Origin: Candidatus Omnitrophota bacterium | GTDB taxonomy: Bacteria > Hinthialibacterota > Hinthialibacteria > Hinthialibacterales > Hinthialibacteraceae | Direction of reading: 5' to 3' | DNA: 64,000 nucleotides | NCBI GenBank assembly: GCA_003598175.1 | Contig: QZKN01000065.1 | Span: 1 to 64,000 of the forward strand | Shown: in pieces, positions 50,712-59,436 of the stretch | Position numbering within the stretch: position 1 is the stretch's first letter | Layout of the letters: every line of letters begins with the position of its first letter | Translations under genes and position numbers: made by a program | Notes under the pieces: model-generated | Told to the model about the DNA's origin: nothing | What the model saw: only the letters and a program-made list of their open reading frames with translations | Databases searched by the model: none

Positions 50712-52190
50712 ATGTCACTTTATCGATTTTTGTTTCGGTTCTTCGTTTTATACATGTGGATAGGGATTTCCGCTTTTGCCGCGGAAGCGCCGAAACCTCT
50801 GTTCCCGATTCCCTCGCAGGCGCAACTGGCATGGCAGGAATTGGAATACATCGCCTTCGCGCATTTCGGCGTCAATACCTTCACCAATCGCGAATGGGGA
50901 AACGGAAACGAGGATCCGGCCATTTTCAATCCCACCGAATTCGACGCGAAGCAGTGGGTGCAAGTGCTCAACGACGCGGGGATGAAGATGTTGATCCTGA
51001 CGGCGAAGCATCACGACGGGTTCTGCCTTTGGCCGAGTCAATATACGGATCATTCCGTCAAAAAGAGCCCGTGGCGGAATGGAAAAGGCGATATGGTGCG
51101 TGAAGTGGCGGATGCCTGCCGCGAAGGCGGCCTGAAATTCGGCGTGTATCTCTCGCCGTGGGACCGTAACCAGCCGAGTTACGGCAATTCGCCGGTTTAC
51201 AACCAATTTTTTCGCAATCAATTGATGGAATTGTTGACAAATTACGGTGAAATCACAGAAGTGTGGTTCGACGGCGCGTGCGGCGAAGGACCGAACGGCA
51301 AACGCCAGGTGTATGATTGGGATAGCTATTATACCGTCGTGCGCCGATTGCAGCCGCAAGCGCTGATTTTCGGCTGTGGGCCGGATATTCGTTGGGTCGG
51401 AAACGAATCGGGAGTGGCGCGCGAAACCGAATGGAGCGTACAAGTCGTGACGCCGGAAATTAGAAAACGCCAGTGGGGAGAACATCAAAACGGATTCGTG
51501 AACGGAAAAGGCGCGGATTTCGCCCACCGGACGGCTATTAATCCGAAAAAACACGAATTCATGTGGTATCCGGCGGAATGCGACGTGTCGATTCGACCCG
51601 GGTGGTTTTATCATCCCGATCAAGACGACAAGGTCAAATCGTTGGAGCATCTGGTCGATATTTATTTCAAATCCGTCGGCCGTAATGGCGTGTTGCTTCT
51701 CAATTTGCCGCCGGATAAGCGCGGATTGATTCACGAAAACGACGCGCAACGCTTACGGGAATTGCGCGCGTTTCTCGACGAGACGTTCAAAACCGATCTG
51801 GCGCTGGACGCAACCGCGACCGCAAGCAATGGAAGAGATAATCATCCTTATTTTGATCCGAAACAAGCGGTGGATAGCAGCCGACACACCTATTGGGCGA
51901 CAGATGACAGCGTAACCAACGCTGTTCTGGAATTGCATTTGGGTGATGTGAAACAATTCAATTGCTGTCTGTTGCAGGAGCCGATCGCTTTGGGCCAGCG
52001 GGTGTATGAGTACTCGCTGCAATATTGGGTGGGTGGTTGGCAGAAGTTTGCGCGCGGCACAACAATTGGCTATAAACGACTGCATCGTTTCCCGGACGTA
52101 AAAGCGGCGCGGGTGCGCCTGGTGATCAGCGGAACGCGCGCGTGTCCGGCAATTCAGAATTTCGGATTATTTCAAATGCCCGAATTTTAG
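50712..52190 (+). CDS. Alpha-L-fucosidase (GH29) with F5/8-type C domain
   Basis: 492 residues: signal peptide (MSLYRFLFRFFVLYMWIGISAFA), then the GH29 barrel with FAHFGVNTFTNREWGNG, MLILTAKHHDGFCLWPS and YLSPWDRN. The nucleophile motif is TEVWFDGACGEG with Asp. A C-terminal galactose-binding-like domain follows (about residues 365-490: ATASNGRDNHPYFDPKQAVDSSRHTYWATDD). It would release fucose from host or algal glycans outside the cell. Its TAG interleaves with the TAA of the opposing DUF1080 gene. Confidence 0.92.
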   Translation: MSLYRFLFRFFVLYMWIGISAFAAEAPKPLFPIPSQAQLAWQELEYIAFAHFGVNTFTNREWGNGNEDPAIFNPTEFDAKQWVQVLNDAGMKMLILTAKHHDGFCLWPSQYTDHSVKKSPWRNGKGDMVREVADACREGGLKFGVYLSPWDRNQPSYGNSPVYNQFFRNQLMELLTNYGEITEVWFDGACGEGPNGKRQVYDWDSYYTVVRRLQPQALIFGCGPDIRWVGNESGVARETEWSVQVVTPEIRKRQWGEHQNGFVNGKGADFAHRTAINPKKHEFMWYPAECDVSIRPGWFYHPDQDDKVKSLEHLVDIYFKSVGRNGVLLLNLPPDKRGLIHENDAQRLRELRAFLDETFKTDLALDATATASNGRDNHPYFDPKQAVDSSRHTYWATDDSVTNAVLELHLGDVKQFNCCLLQEPIALGQRVYEYSLQYWVGGWQKFARGTTIGYKRLHRFPDVKAARVRLVISGTRACPAIQNFGLFQMPEF

Positions 52191-53347
52191 TTGGATGGAT
52201 TGGATTCATTCCATTTTTTGATGCGGGGATTCCGAAACTGAATGAATCCGTTGGGGGTATGTTGTTGGAAGGCGATGTGGCCTTGAAACGGAGATTGCAG
52301 TTGATCGGTTTCGGCGACGTTCTCGCCGTTGATGCGAATCATCGCGCGCGAACCGTTCGCAAATATTTGCATCAGAAACCACTGTTCGTCGGCGCTGCAG
52401 ATTTTATCAGCCGGAGCGACGCCATAAATGCTGCCCGTGGGATTGGTGCTGTCCGGCGTGTTGAACACCTGCACTTCAAAACCGCGTCCGCTCTCGGTCC
52501 AACGGCAGAGAACGCCGCCGTTGCCGTTGCCGTTCGTTTTGGCCCATACCTGCAATTCAAAACCGTCCTCGAACGCCTGTTTGGTGATGGCGTGGCCTAA
52601 TTTTCCGCGGGCGGTCAGGATGCCGTTTTCCAAATGCCATTGCGATTCGCCTTCGTACGTGAATCCGTCCAGCGAAGCGGGCAACACGGGCTGCCACGTT
52701 TCTTTGTCCGGCAATTCGCAGATTTCGATGCAGCGGAATAACGCCTGGCAGCCGATATTCTGAATGCCGATGAATCCGCGGCGAAGACGATAGCGCAAGT
52801 CTTCTTTTTGATTCATGTCGATGTCGTGAATGACTTCTCCGTTCATCGTAACTCGCAATGTGGGCCAATCGCACAGGATTTCGCATTGATTCCATTGACC
52901 GGAAGGTTTATTGACGATTTTTTGCGGATCGGCAACGTCATAAATCGCGCCGGGCGAGCGTAATGGGAGCGCATGGCGATCGTGGCGTAGGTGAATTTTG
53001 AAACCGATTTTTGAAGCAGGGCCGTCGAGCGGCGCGTGCAGTAAAAAACCGCCTTCATACCAACCGACAGTTTGATATTCAAAGCGAAGGACGAAGTTTT
53101 CGTATTCCTTTTCACTGCGAAGCCACGAGGGATACGGCGATGCGCCGGTGGTGAGAATACATTCATTTTTTACGGCGAATGCGTTCGGATTCCCCATCGC
53201 TGTCCACCCACTCAAGTCTCGGCCATTGAAAAGCGATGTGAATTTCATTTCAGAATCGGCGGCAAAAGAAAACATCACAAACCATGATGGGATCAATACA
53301 AAAACCGCGAACACGACGCGCGCTCCGTATGATGTAACTCGGATCAT
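52187..53347 (-). CDS. Secreted protein with two tandem DUF1080 domains
   Basis: 386 residues: signal peptide (VVFAVFVLIPSWFVMFSFAA), first DUF1080 (FTSLFNGRDLSGWTAMG ... GFIGIQNIGCQALFRCIEICEL), second (DGFTYEGESQWHLENGILTARGKLG ... GHIAFQQHTPNGFIQFRNPRIKKW). Members act on 3-keto-glycosides. Tandem duplication within one chain differs from the single-domain copies at 17.6 and 23.6 kb. AAGGTAACGACA precedes the ATG. Confidence 0.88.
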   Translation of the reverse strand: MIRVTSYGARVVFAVFVLIPSWFVMFSFAADSEMKFTSLFNGRDLSGWTAMGNPNAFAVKNECILTTGASPYPSWLRSEKEYENFVLRFEYQTVGWYEGGFLLHAPLDGPASKIGFKIHLRHDRHALPLRSPGAIYDVADPQKIVNKPSGQWNQCEILCDWPTLRVTMNGEVIHDIDMNQKEDLRYRLRRGFIGIQNIGCQALFRCIEICELPDKETWQPVLPASLDGFTYEGESQWHLENGILTARGKLGHAITKQAFEDGFELQVWAKTNGNGNGGVLCRWTESGRGFEVQVFNTPDSTNPTGSIYGVAPADKICSADEQWFLMQIFANGSRAMIRINGENVAETDQLQSPFQGHIAFQQHTPNGFIQFRNPRIKKWNESNPSN

Positions 53348-53488
53348 TGTCGTTACCTTTCTTTTAAAAATAATGTTGGTAAAGTACGGTCATGCCGATA
53401 ACCATTTGAACATAGCAGGAAAATAAAGATTGGAAAAGAGGATAATAACGCAAGAAAACGAATCGAATGGAAAGGATTACGCTGATTG

Positions 53489-55564
53489 ATGAATAAACGT
53501 TATTTTGCATATTTTTATAACCTTTTTTTCACATCATGCATCGTTATGGGAATCAGTTTCATCGCGGTTATCCGTTGTGAAGCGCAAAACGCCGCCGATG
53601 GAACTTCGAAAAATCAACTTCCCCTGGAAATCGCCGAACGAACGATTCCTGACGCCGGCGATCATCCCGGCAATGTGTTTTTGGAAGGAGAAGAAATAAC
53701 GATTGCATGGCCGTTGAACTTGACGGCGGATGTCGTTGCATTTCAAGTCCTTGATGATGCGGGAAACATCGTAAAAAAAGAAAATGTAACCGGGCAATCT
53801 CCTCGTTCGCCATTGGCATTGGGGAAGTTGGGAATCGGATGGTACCGCCTTGATTTTTTGGATAAACAGGGAACGTGTCGGGACTGGACGACGGCGGCGG
53901 TGTTGGCAAAACTGGCCGCGCCCACGCCGCCGGATTCGCCGATTTGCCTGGACGGGGCCAACGCATGGTTTGCCAAAGACGACACAGCGAAACAGGAGCA
54001 GTATGCGAGATTGGCGGCGTTATGTGGAGTGAATTGGATTCGCGACCGTTTGCGTTGGAGGGAAATACAGCCTGCCGAAAATCAATTTGTCACTATAAAA
54101 ACGACGTACGATTCATCTATCGAGATACAAAACCATTACGGTTTGCAGGTGTTGCAGGTGTTTCACGATATACCGAAGTGGGCGGTGGACGCCACGTCGC
54201 GGCGGGGACGATTTCCTCGTGATTTACGCATCGCGTATCGATTTTGTAAGGCGATGAGCGAACGGTTCCACGGTAGTGTTCAGGCGTGGGAGCCTTGGAA
54301 CGAGGCGAACGCGGGCGATTTCGGCGGACATACGATCGACGAGATGTGTTCGTATCAAAAAGCGGCGTATCTCGGATTCAAAGCGGGGGACACGACGCTG
54401 ACGGTGGGGTGGAATGCGACCGCCGGAATTGCAACCACGCTGCACACAAAGGGATTGTTGGAAAATGAATGCTGGCCTTACTATGACACTTACAATATTC
54501 ATACATACGATTGGCCTCATTCATATGAATCGCTGCGGAAACCGGCAGTGGAAGCAGCCTGCGGGCGGCCGATTTGGGTGACGGAAGGCGATCGAGGAAT
54601 GCACTACGAAACAGAGGAACCGTGGTGCGATTTTTCGTTCTCCAACGATCGGCTGAAAGCGGAATATATTGCGCAGGAATATGCATACAGCCTGTTTGCC
54701 GGCGCCGACAAGCACTTTCATTTTATTTTGGGGCATTATTTTGAACGGCGGAACCATACTCAATTTGGTTTGTTGCGCCTTGATCTGACGCCGCGACCCG
54801 GCTACGTGGCCTTGGCAGCGGTGGGACGTATGTTGGCCGGCGCGCGATGTTTGGGGAGTTGGAACGTTCCCGAACAACCGGATGCGCACGTGTATGCGTT
54901 TCGCGCGAAACCGGACGGCGTCGAGCGGGATGTGCTGGTCGCATGGGCGGAAAAACATGTGGATTGGGCGGAACGCGGAAAAACCGGTTGTGATTGGTCC
55001 CTGCCGGCGGGTGTCCGTGTGGAAGGCGTCTATGATTATATGGGACGATCATTGCCGGGCGACGTTCCGCGCCGCCTCCACTCTTCCGTGATTTTCGTCA
55101 TTTTACCGACTGGCGAAACGGGAAAATTGGATTTGCATACTTATCCGATGGCGGAATGGAGGGAAGGCGCGCCTTCGCCTGTCGTGCTGCAGTTGCAACT
55201 TCCGCTTTCCCGGATTGCTCCGGTGAAAGAACAGGCATGGGCGGTGGAATATGAGTACTTGATCGATGACGAGACGGAAATCGATTTACCGATTGATATT
55301 TATAATTTCAGCAATACATCGGTTCACGGCGCTGTGGTTGTGGAACATCTGCCGAATGGTTGGGAACTTGCGCCCGATCGTTGGGATTTGACGCTCGACT
55401 CGATGGAGCGACGGAGAATGACCGCTCACGTGAAATGGTCCGATCGGAAAGGAGATAAAAAATCCGATACGTGGATCAAATGGCGAGGCGAATTCGGCGA
55501 GGCCGGGCGTCCGGCGCTGGCGTTTCGATTGGCTGCGTTTTCCGGCGAGGGCTATGATTATTGA
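53489..55564 (+). CDS. Secreted clan-A-like glycoside hydrolase
   Basis: 691 residues: N-terminal signal/anchor (YFAYFYNLFFTSCIVMGISFIAVI), a beta-sandwich region, then a TIM barrel with VNWIRDRLRWREIQP, WEPWNEANAGDFGGHT (acid/base Glu) and PIWVTEGDRGMHYE (nucleophile Glu), the NE...E layout of GH5/GH39/GH-A retaining enzymes. A C-terminal beta domain follows. The exact GH family is uncertain. Its end overlaps the opposing zinc-ribbon gene by seven bases. Confidence 0.8.
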   Translation: MNKRYFAYFYNLFFTSCIVMGISFIAVIRCEAQNAADGTSKNQLPLEIAERTIPDAGDHPGNVFLEGEEITIAWPLNLTADVVAFQVLDDAGNIVKKENVTGQSPRSPLALGKLGIGWYRLDFLDKQGTCRDWTTAAVLAKLAAPTPPDSPICLDGANAWFAKDDTAKQEQYARLAALCGVNWIRDRLRWREIQPAENQFVTIKTTYDSSIEIQNHYGLQVLQVFHDIPKWAVDATSRRGRFPRDLRIAYRFCKAMSERFHGSVQAWEPWNEANAGDFGGHTIDEMCSYQKAAYLGFKAGDTTLTVGWNATAGIATTLHTKGLLENECWPYYDTYNIHTYDWPHSYESLRKPAVEAACGRPIWVTEGDRGMHYETEEPWCDFSFSNDRLKAEYIAQEYAYSLFAGADKHFHFILGHYFERRNHTQFGLLRLDLTPRPGYVALAAVGRMLAGARCLGSWNVPEQPDAHVYAFRAKPDGVERDVLVAWAEKHVDWAERGKTGCDWSLPAGVRVEGVYDYMGRSLPGDVPRRLHSSVIFVILPTGETGKLDLHTYPMAEWREGAPSPVVLQLQLPLSRIAPVKEQAWAVEYEYLIDDETEIDLPIDIYNFSNTSVHGAVVVEHLPNGWELAPDRWDLTLDSMERRRMTAHVKWSDRKGDKKSDTWIKWRGEFGEAGRPALAFRLAAFSGEGYDY

Positions 55565-55737
55565 GGTTCCGTATCGCCGGTTTTTGCGGAAGGGGAATGG
55601 AGTTGATCATAGGCTTTGCAGAAAGGGCAATATTTTTTATAGTTGCTCATGAATTTGCCGTATCGGCTGTTCGGCCATTTTCGGCGGGCAATGCAGAAAG
55701 GGCAGCACTGACAGATTTTGGCGAGAAGGGTGATCAT
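55558..55737 (-). CDS. Zinc-ribbon microprotein with two CPFC motifs
   Basis: A 59-residue frame too short for routine ORF thresholds. It reads MITLLAKICQCCPFCIARRK, then a basic loop, then MSNYKKYCPFCKAYDQLH, giving paired C-x-CCPFC and CPFC knuckles that could bind zinc. GGAGAAACGTTC, a good ribosome site, precedes the ATG at 55737. It runs opposite to the glycosidase gene with a seven-base tail overlap. I do not know a named family. The competing plus-strand frame (55561-55818) has no comparable motif. Confidence 0.55.
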   Translation of the reverse strand: MITLLAKICQCCPFCIARRKWPNSRYGKFMSNYKKYCPFCKAYDQLHSPSAKTGDTEPQ

Positions 55738-55910
55738 GAACGTTTCTCCGGATGTATTTTTTCAATCGAATTGTATATTTTATTTTCAATGGATTACAGC
55801 GCTTCAACCGCTATGTAATTTTTCGACTCTTCATTGCAATTCCGACAAAAGAGCATACAATTTTCCTATTCCATATCATACTCGAAAACAAATGCGGATG
55901 AAATGAATTC

Positions 55911-56801
55911 ATGAATGACAACACGAAAATCAAGATCGGCCTGATTCAAATGGCCATGCGTCGGCAGAAACAGGAAAATCTGGAAATCGCGATCGACAAA
56001 GTACGCGCAGCCGCTGATCGGGGCGCGCAAGTTGTCTGTCTGCCGGAATTGTTTTGTTCTCCGTATTTTTGTCAAACCGAAAATCCGGACTTTTTTGATC
56101 TGGCCGAATCGATCCCCGGTCCCGCGACGGAAGCGATGAGACGGGTCGCCAAAGAAAAAAGGATTGTGATTATCGCCTCTCTGTTCGAACGCCGCGCGCC
56201 CGGCCTGTATCACAACACAGCTGCGGTTCTGGATCAGAGCGGGCAAATTGCCGGCATCTATCGCAAAATGCACATCCCCGACGATCCCGCCTATTACGAA
56301 AAATACTATTTTACACCCGGCGATCTCGGATTCCCGGCAATTCCAACGGATTTCGGGAAATTGGGCGTACTGATCTGTTGGGATCAATGGTACCCGGAAG
56401 CGGCTCGACTCATGGCTTTGCAGGGCGCGTCGATTTTGTTTTACCCCACCGCCATCGGCTGGCATCCCCACGAAAAAGAAGCCTACGGCGAATCGCAAAA
56501 ATCCGCCTGGATAACCATCCAGCGCGCCCATGCCATCGCCAACGGCGTCTTCGTGGCCGCGGTCAACCGAGTGGGATATGAAACGCGAAACGATGGCGAA
56601 ACGGGCATCGAATTTTTGGGGCATAGTTTCCTCAGCGATCCCTTCGGCAACCTCATCGCGCAAGCCGGGATTGCGGAAGACAATCTCGTTGCCGAAATTG
56701 ACTTAAGACAGATCGAAGAGGTGCGACGCAACTGGCCGTTTTTGCGCGACCGCCGCATTGATTTCTATTCCGATTTGAATCGTCGTTATATTGATTGTTG
56801 A
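55911..56801 (+). CDS. aguB: N-carbamoylputrescine amidase
   Basis: 296 residues of the nitrilase superfamily, hydrolysing N-carbamoylputrescine to putrescine, CO2 and ammonia. The triad is visible: Glu in VVCLPELFCSPYF, Lys in GIYRKMHIPDDPAYYEKYYFTPGD, Cys in LGVLICWDQWYPEAARLMALQGA. The HIPDDP and GWHPHEKE segments are typical of AguB. It is followed by aguA after about 120 bp, completing the agmatine route. Confidence 0.93.
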   Translation: MNDNTKIKIGLIQMAMRRQKQENLEIAIDKVRAAADRGAQVVCLPELFCSPYFCQTENPDFFDLAESIPGPATEAMRRVAKEKRIVIIASLFERRAPGLYHNTAAVLDQSGQIAGIYRKMHIPDDPAYYEKYYFTPGDLGFPAIPTDFGKLGVLICWDQWYPEAARLMALQGASILFYPTAIGWHPHEKEAYGESQKSAWITIQRAHAIANGVFVAAVNRVGYETRNDGETGIEFLGHSFLSDPFGNLIAQAGIAEDNLVAEIDLRQIEEVRRNWPFLRDRRIDFYSDLNRRYIDC

Positions 56802-56825
56802 AGGGATGAGATTTTCGCATCAACA

Positions 56826-56877
56826 CGGGTAGAGCAGGCGTCCCGCCTGCATGTGCAGACCGGAGGTCCGCACCACC
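56826..56877. repeat. Dispersed palindromic repeat, CGGGTAGAGCAGGCG type
   Basis: CGGGTAGAGCAGGCGTCC, an inverted GCCTGC, then GACCGGAGGTCCGCACC. Third copy of the family at 11982 and 46888, here between aguB and aguA. Confidence 0.65.
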
Positions 56878-56922
56878 ATAACTTCTGTTCGATGTTGTAA
56901 ACCAACCATTGATGAGGTTTAT

Positions 56923-57981
56923 ATGATAGAAACATCAACATTTCGTTTTGACGGATATCACATGCCGGCCGAATGGGAGATCCACGCCGCCACATGGATC
57001 GCCTGGCCGCACAACCGCACGGACTGGCCGGGCAAATTCGTTCCCATTCAATGGGTGTACGCCGAAATTACTCGTTGCCTGGCCGACAGTGAACTCGTGC
57101 GAATTTTAGTGAAATCAGAAGAGCATCAGTCAAGAGCCGAAAAAATCCTGGCAAAGATCGCATGCAACCGCGCCAACGTGGAATTTGTCCCAATCCCGAC
57201 CAACCGTTCCTGGACGCGGGATTACGGCCCGATTTTTTTGAAAAAAAACGAACAAAAAGCGATTATCCATTTCAAATTCAACGCCTGGGCCAAATATCCG
57301 GATTGGAAACTGGACAATCAGGTCGCTCCAACCGTGGCAGCGCTCGACAACCTCGATCTTCTCGAGGCGAAAGTCAACGGCATGGATTTTGTGTTGGAAG
57401 GCGGCGCGATCGATCTCAACGGCGAAGGAACCGTCATCACGTCGGAAGAATGTCTGCTCGACGAGCAAACGCAGGTTCGCAATCCCGGCTTCCAACGGGA
57501 ACAGTACGAACAGGCGCTCAGGCAGTTTTTAGGCGTGCGGCAAGTCATTTGGTTGGAAAAGGGGATTGGCGGCGACGATACCCACGGCCACGTGGACGAT
57601 TTCTGCCGCTTCGTAAATCCGCATACCGTGGTTTTGTGCCGGGAACCGAATCCGAAGGACGACAATTACCATTCATTGCAGGAAAACCGGGAACGATTAG
57701 AGAATCTCCGCCTGGCCAACGGCAAACGGTTGGAAGTCATCCCCATGCCGTTGCCCGCGCCGGTGTATTTCGACAACGTTCGGTTGCCCGCCAGTTACGC
57801 CAATTTCTATATTGCAAATGAAGCGGTGCTGGTCCCCACATTCAACGATCCCAACGACCGCGTCGCGCTGGGGATCCTGGCCGAACTGTTTCCGAACAGA
57901 ACGATTGTGGGCATTCACGCCGGCGACCTGATATGGGGGTTAGGCGCGATTCATTGCCTGACCCAGCAACAGCCCGCTTGA
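56923..57981 (+). CDS. aguA: Agmatine deiminase
   Basis: 352 residues, guanidine-modifying superfamily; converts agmatine to N-carbamoylputrescine and ammonia. Markers are MPAEWEIHAATWIAWPHNRTDWPG, NRSWTRDYGPIFL, VLEGGAIDLNGEGTVITSEECLL, GDDTHGHVDDFCRFV and the terminal GLGAIHCLTQQQ with the nucleophilic cysteine. The start at 56923 follows TGAGGTTTAT; the longer frame reads through the repeat. With aguB it makes putrescine from agmatine. Confidence 0.94.
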   Translation: MIETSTFRFDGYHMPAEWEIHAATWIAWPHNRTDWPGKFVPIQWVYAEITRCLADSELVRILVKSEEHQSRAEKILAKIACNRANVEFVPIPTNRSWTRDYGPIFLKKNEQKAIIHFKFNAWAKYPDWKLDNQVAPTVAALDNLDLLEAKVNGMDFVLEGGAIDLNGEGTVITSEECLLDEQTQVRNPGFQREQYEQALRQFLGVRQVIWLEKGIGGDDTHGHVDDFCRFVNPHTVVLCREPNPKDDNYHSLQENRERLENLRLANGKRLEVIPMPLPAPVYFDNVRLPASYANFYIANEAVLVPTFNDPNDRVALGILAELFPNRTIVGIHAGDLIWGLGAIHCLTQQQPA

Positions 57982-58109
57982 GGATAATGATCCCGCATGG
58001 GGAAGAATTCGCATGATTTGTTTCATGAAAAATGCTTGCATTTTCATGAAGTCCGATTATAGTATGGATTCGAGGGCGAGTCTGATGCTATCCTGGAGAG
58101 GTGCACAAT

Positions 58110-58388
58110 ATGGCAACTTTACAAGTGAAAGGGATTGATGACGATTTATATAGTGCATTGAGCGTCCGCGCCCGTCAAAATTATCGTTCCATCAGTCAGG
58201 AAGTCGTGACGATGATTCAAGAAGGATTGTCTCGACCGGGAAATTCGATGCAAAAGGCCACAGAGGATTTCCTGGCGCTCGCCGGATCGTGGGATGATGA
58301 GAAATCCGCCGATGAAATCATTGTGGACATCAAAAACAACAGACAAAATAGCCGACGGTTTAAAGGAAACAAACATGTATTTGATTGA
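58110..58388 (+). CDS. vapB: Ribbon-helix-helix antitoxin (FitA/VapB-like)
   Basis: 92 residues: MATLQVKGIDDDLYSALSVRARQNYRSISQEVVTMIQEGL, a canonical RHH DNA-binding domain, then a flexible toxin-binding tail. GGAGAGG precedes the ATG at 58110. It overlaps the PIN toxin by 14 bp and should repress the operon through its N-terminus. Confidence 0.9.
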   Translation: MATLQVKGIDDDLYSALSVRARQNYRSISQEVVTMIQEGLSRPGNSMQKATEDFLALAGSWDDEKSADEIIVDIKNNRQNSRRFKGNKHVFD

Positions 58389-58785
58389 TACGGATACGAT
58401 CATATACGTGTTGAATAATCACGAGCATGTTATTCATAATTTTCGTAAAAAAGGGACTTTCCCCAAGGCTATATCTGTGGTGACGTATGGAGAGTTGTAT
58501 TATGGCGCCATGAAATCAAAACGTCAATATGAAAATCCGGCCAAGGTTCGTCGCCTATCCGAGCTATTTCCTGTGATTGACGTGACGCGAGCGATTATGG
58601 AGGTTTTTGGATCCTTAAAAGAGGAACTGATAAGAAAGGGAAATACCATTGATGATTTCGATGTCATCATTGCGTCGACAGCCTTGATGATGAATTACCG
58701 CCTTGTGACAAATAATGAAAAACATTTTCGTAAAATTCCCGGTTTGAAAATCGAGAATTGGACAAGAAGAAATGAAAATGCATAA
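58375..58785 (+). CDS. vapC: PIN-domain toxin (VapC-like)
   Basis: 136 residues with the PIN acidic set: Asp in MYLIDTDTIIYVLNN, Glu in ISVVTYGELYYGAMKS, and Asp in NTIDDFDVIIASTALMMNYRLVTNNEKHF. It is expected to cleave specific RNA such as tRNA. The start at 58375 is within the antitoxin 3' end; the earlier frame start reads through vapB. Active-site residues appear intact. Confidence 0.92.
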   Translation: MYLIDTDTIIYVLNNHEHVIHNFRKKGTFPKAISVVTYGELYYGAMKSKRQYENPAKVRRLSELFPVIDVTRAIMEVFGSLKEELIRKGNTIDDFDVIIASTALMMNYRLVTNNEKHFRKIPGLKIENWTRRNENA

Positions 58786-58796
58786 GAATTCAACTG

Positions 58797-59228
58797 CTAT
58801 CGAGTCTGAGATAAAAAAACATCTGTCATCCACTCACCGTTGTGATCGGGATTAGGAAGAAGTTTCTTCGCCACCGGATCGACGACGAAATCAAGGGCCT
58901 CCAATACAAGACATCCGATTAGAGCCGGCGTTGTTTCATCACTTTCCATGACACTCATACTCATATCACGATCTCTGATGATTATATTTGCGCCTTTGAA
59001 TATCCGTCGTTCCACGACGCTATTCGCCGTTCGGACACAACGGGATTTTGAATCATGCAAACCCAATTGCCGAATGGCGGATGGAAGAAGACACAATAGA
59101 CTTGCGCCGGTATCCACAATGGCTTCCATTTTGATGGTTCGAATCGAGCCCTTTTCGCATTCGCCTCGTTTGAACAAGAAAATATCCTCCAAATTTTGCA
59201 CGATTACTTTTTCTATGACTTGTCCCAT
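58797..59228 (-). CDS. Retropepsin-like aspartic protease (clan AA)
   Basis: 143 residues with the single aspartic motif MEAIVDTGASLLCLLPSAIRQLGLH (DTGAS), a RTANSVVERRIFKGANIII strand and the ALIGCLVLEALDFVVDP second motif. Such proteins work as homodimers, as in retroviral proteases, with unknown bacterial substrates. GAGGGAAGGACCG precedes the ATG at 59228. Convergent with vapC, 11 bp apart. Confidence 0.82.
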   Translation of the reverse strand: MGQVIEKVIVQNLEDIFLFKRGECEKGSIRTIKMEAIVDTGASLLCLLPSAIRQLGLHDSKSRCVRTANSVVERRIFKGANIIIRDRDMSMSVMESDETTPALIGCLVLEALDFVVDPVAKKLLPNPDHNGEWMTDVFLSQTR

Positions 59229-59436
59229 CGGTCCTTCCCTCAGCATCCGTTTTCTTCCCACACGGAATCCCGGCCATTCGTTAACATTTTCAATTCTTTC
59301 GGATTTTTTTACAACTATGTAGGATATCGTATATTTTCCACTTCAGTCATTTCAAAAAAACGATCTACCCATAAACTTAAAAAATTCAAGAGGATATTGT
59401 ATAGAAGGAAACAACCGTATAATTAATAACCACGTA

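Noticed and set aside
55561-55818. An 85-codon plus-strand frame after the glycosidase
   Set aside because: The minus strand holds a better candidate with a ribosome site and paired CPFC motifs; the plus frame shows no recognisable domain.
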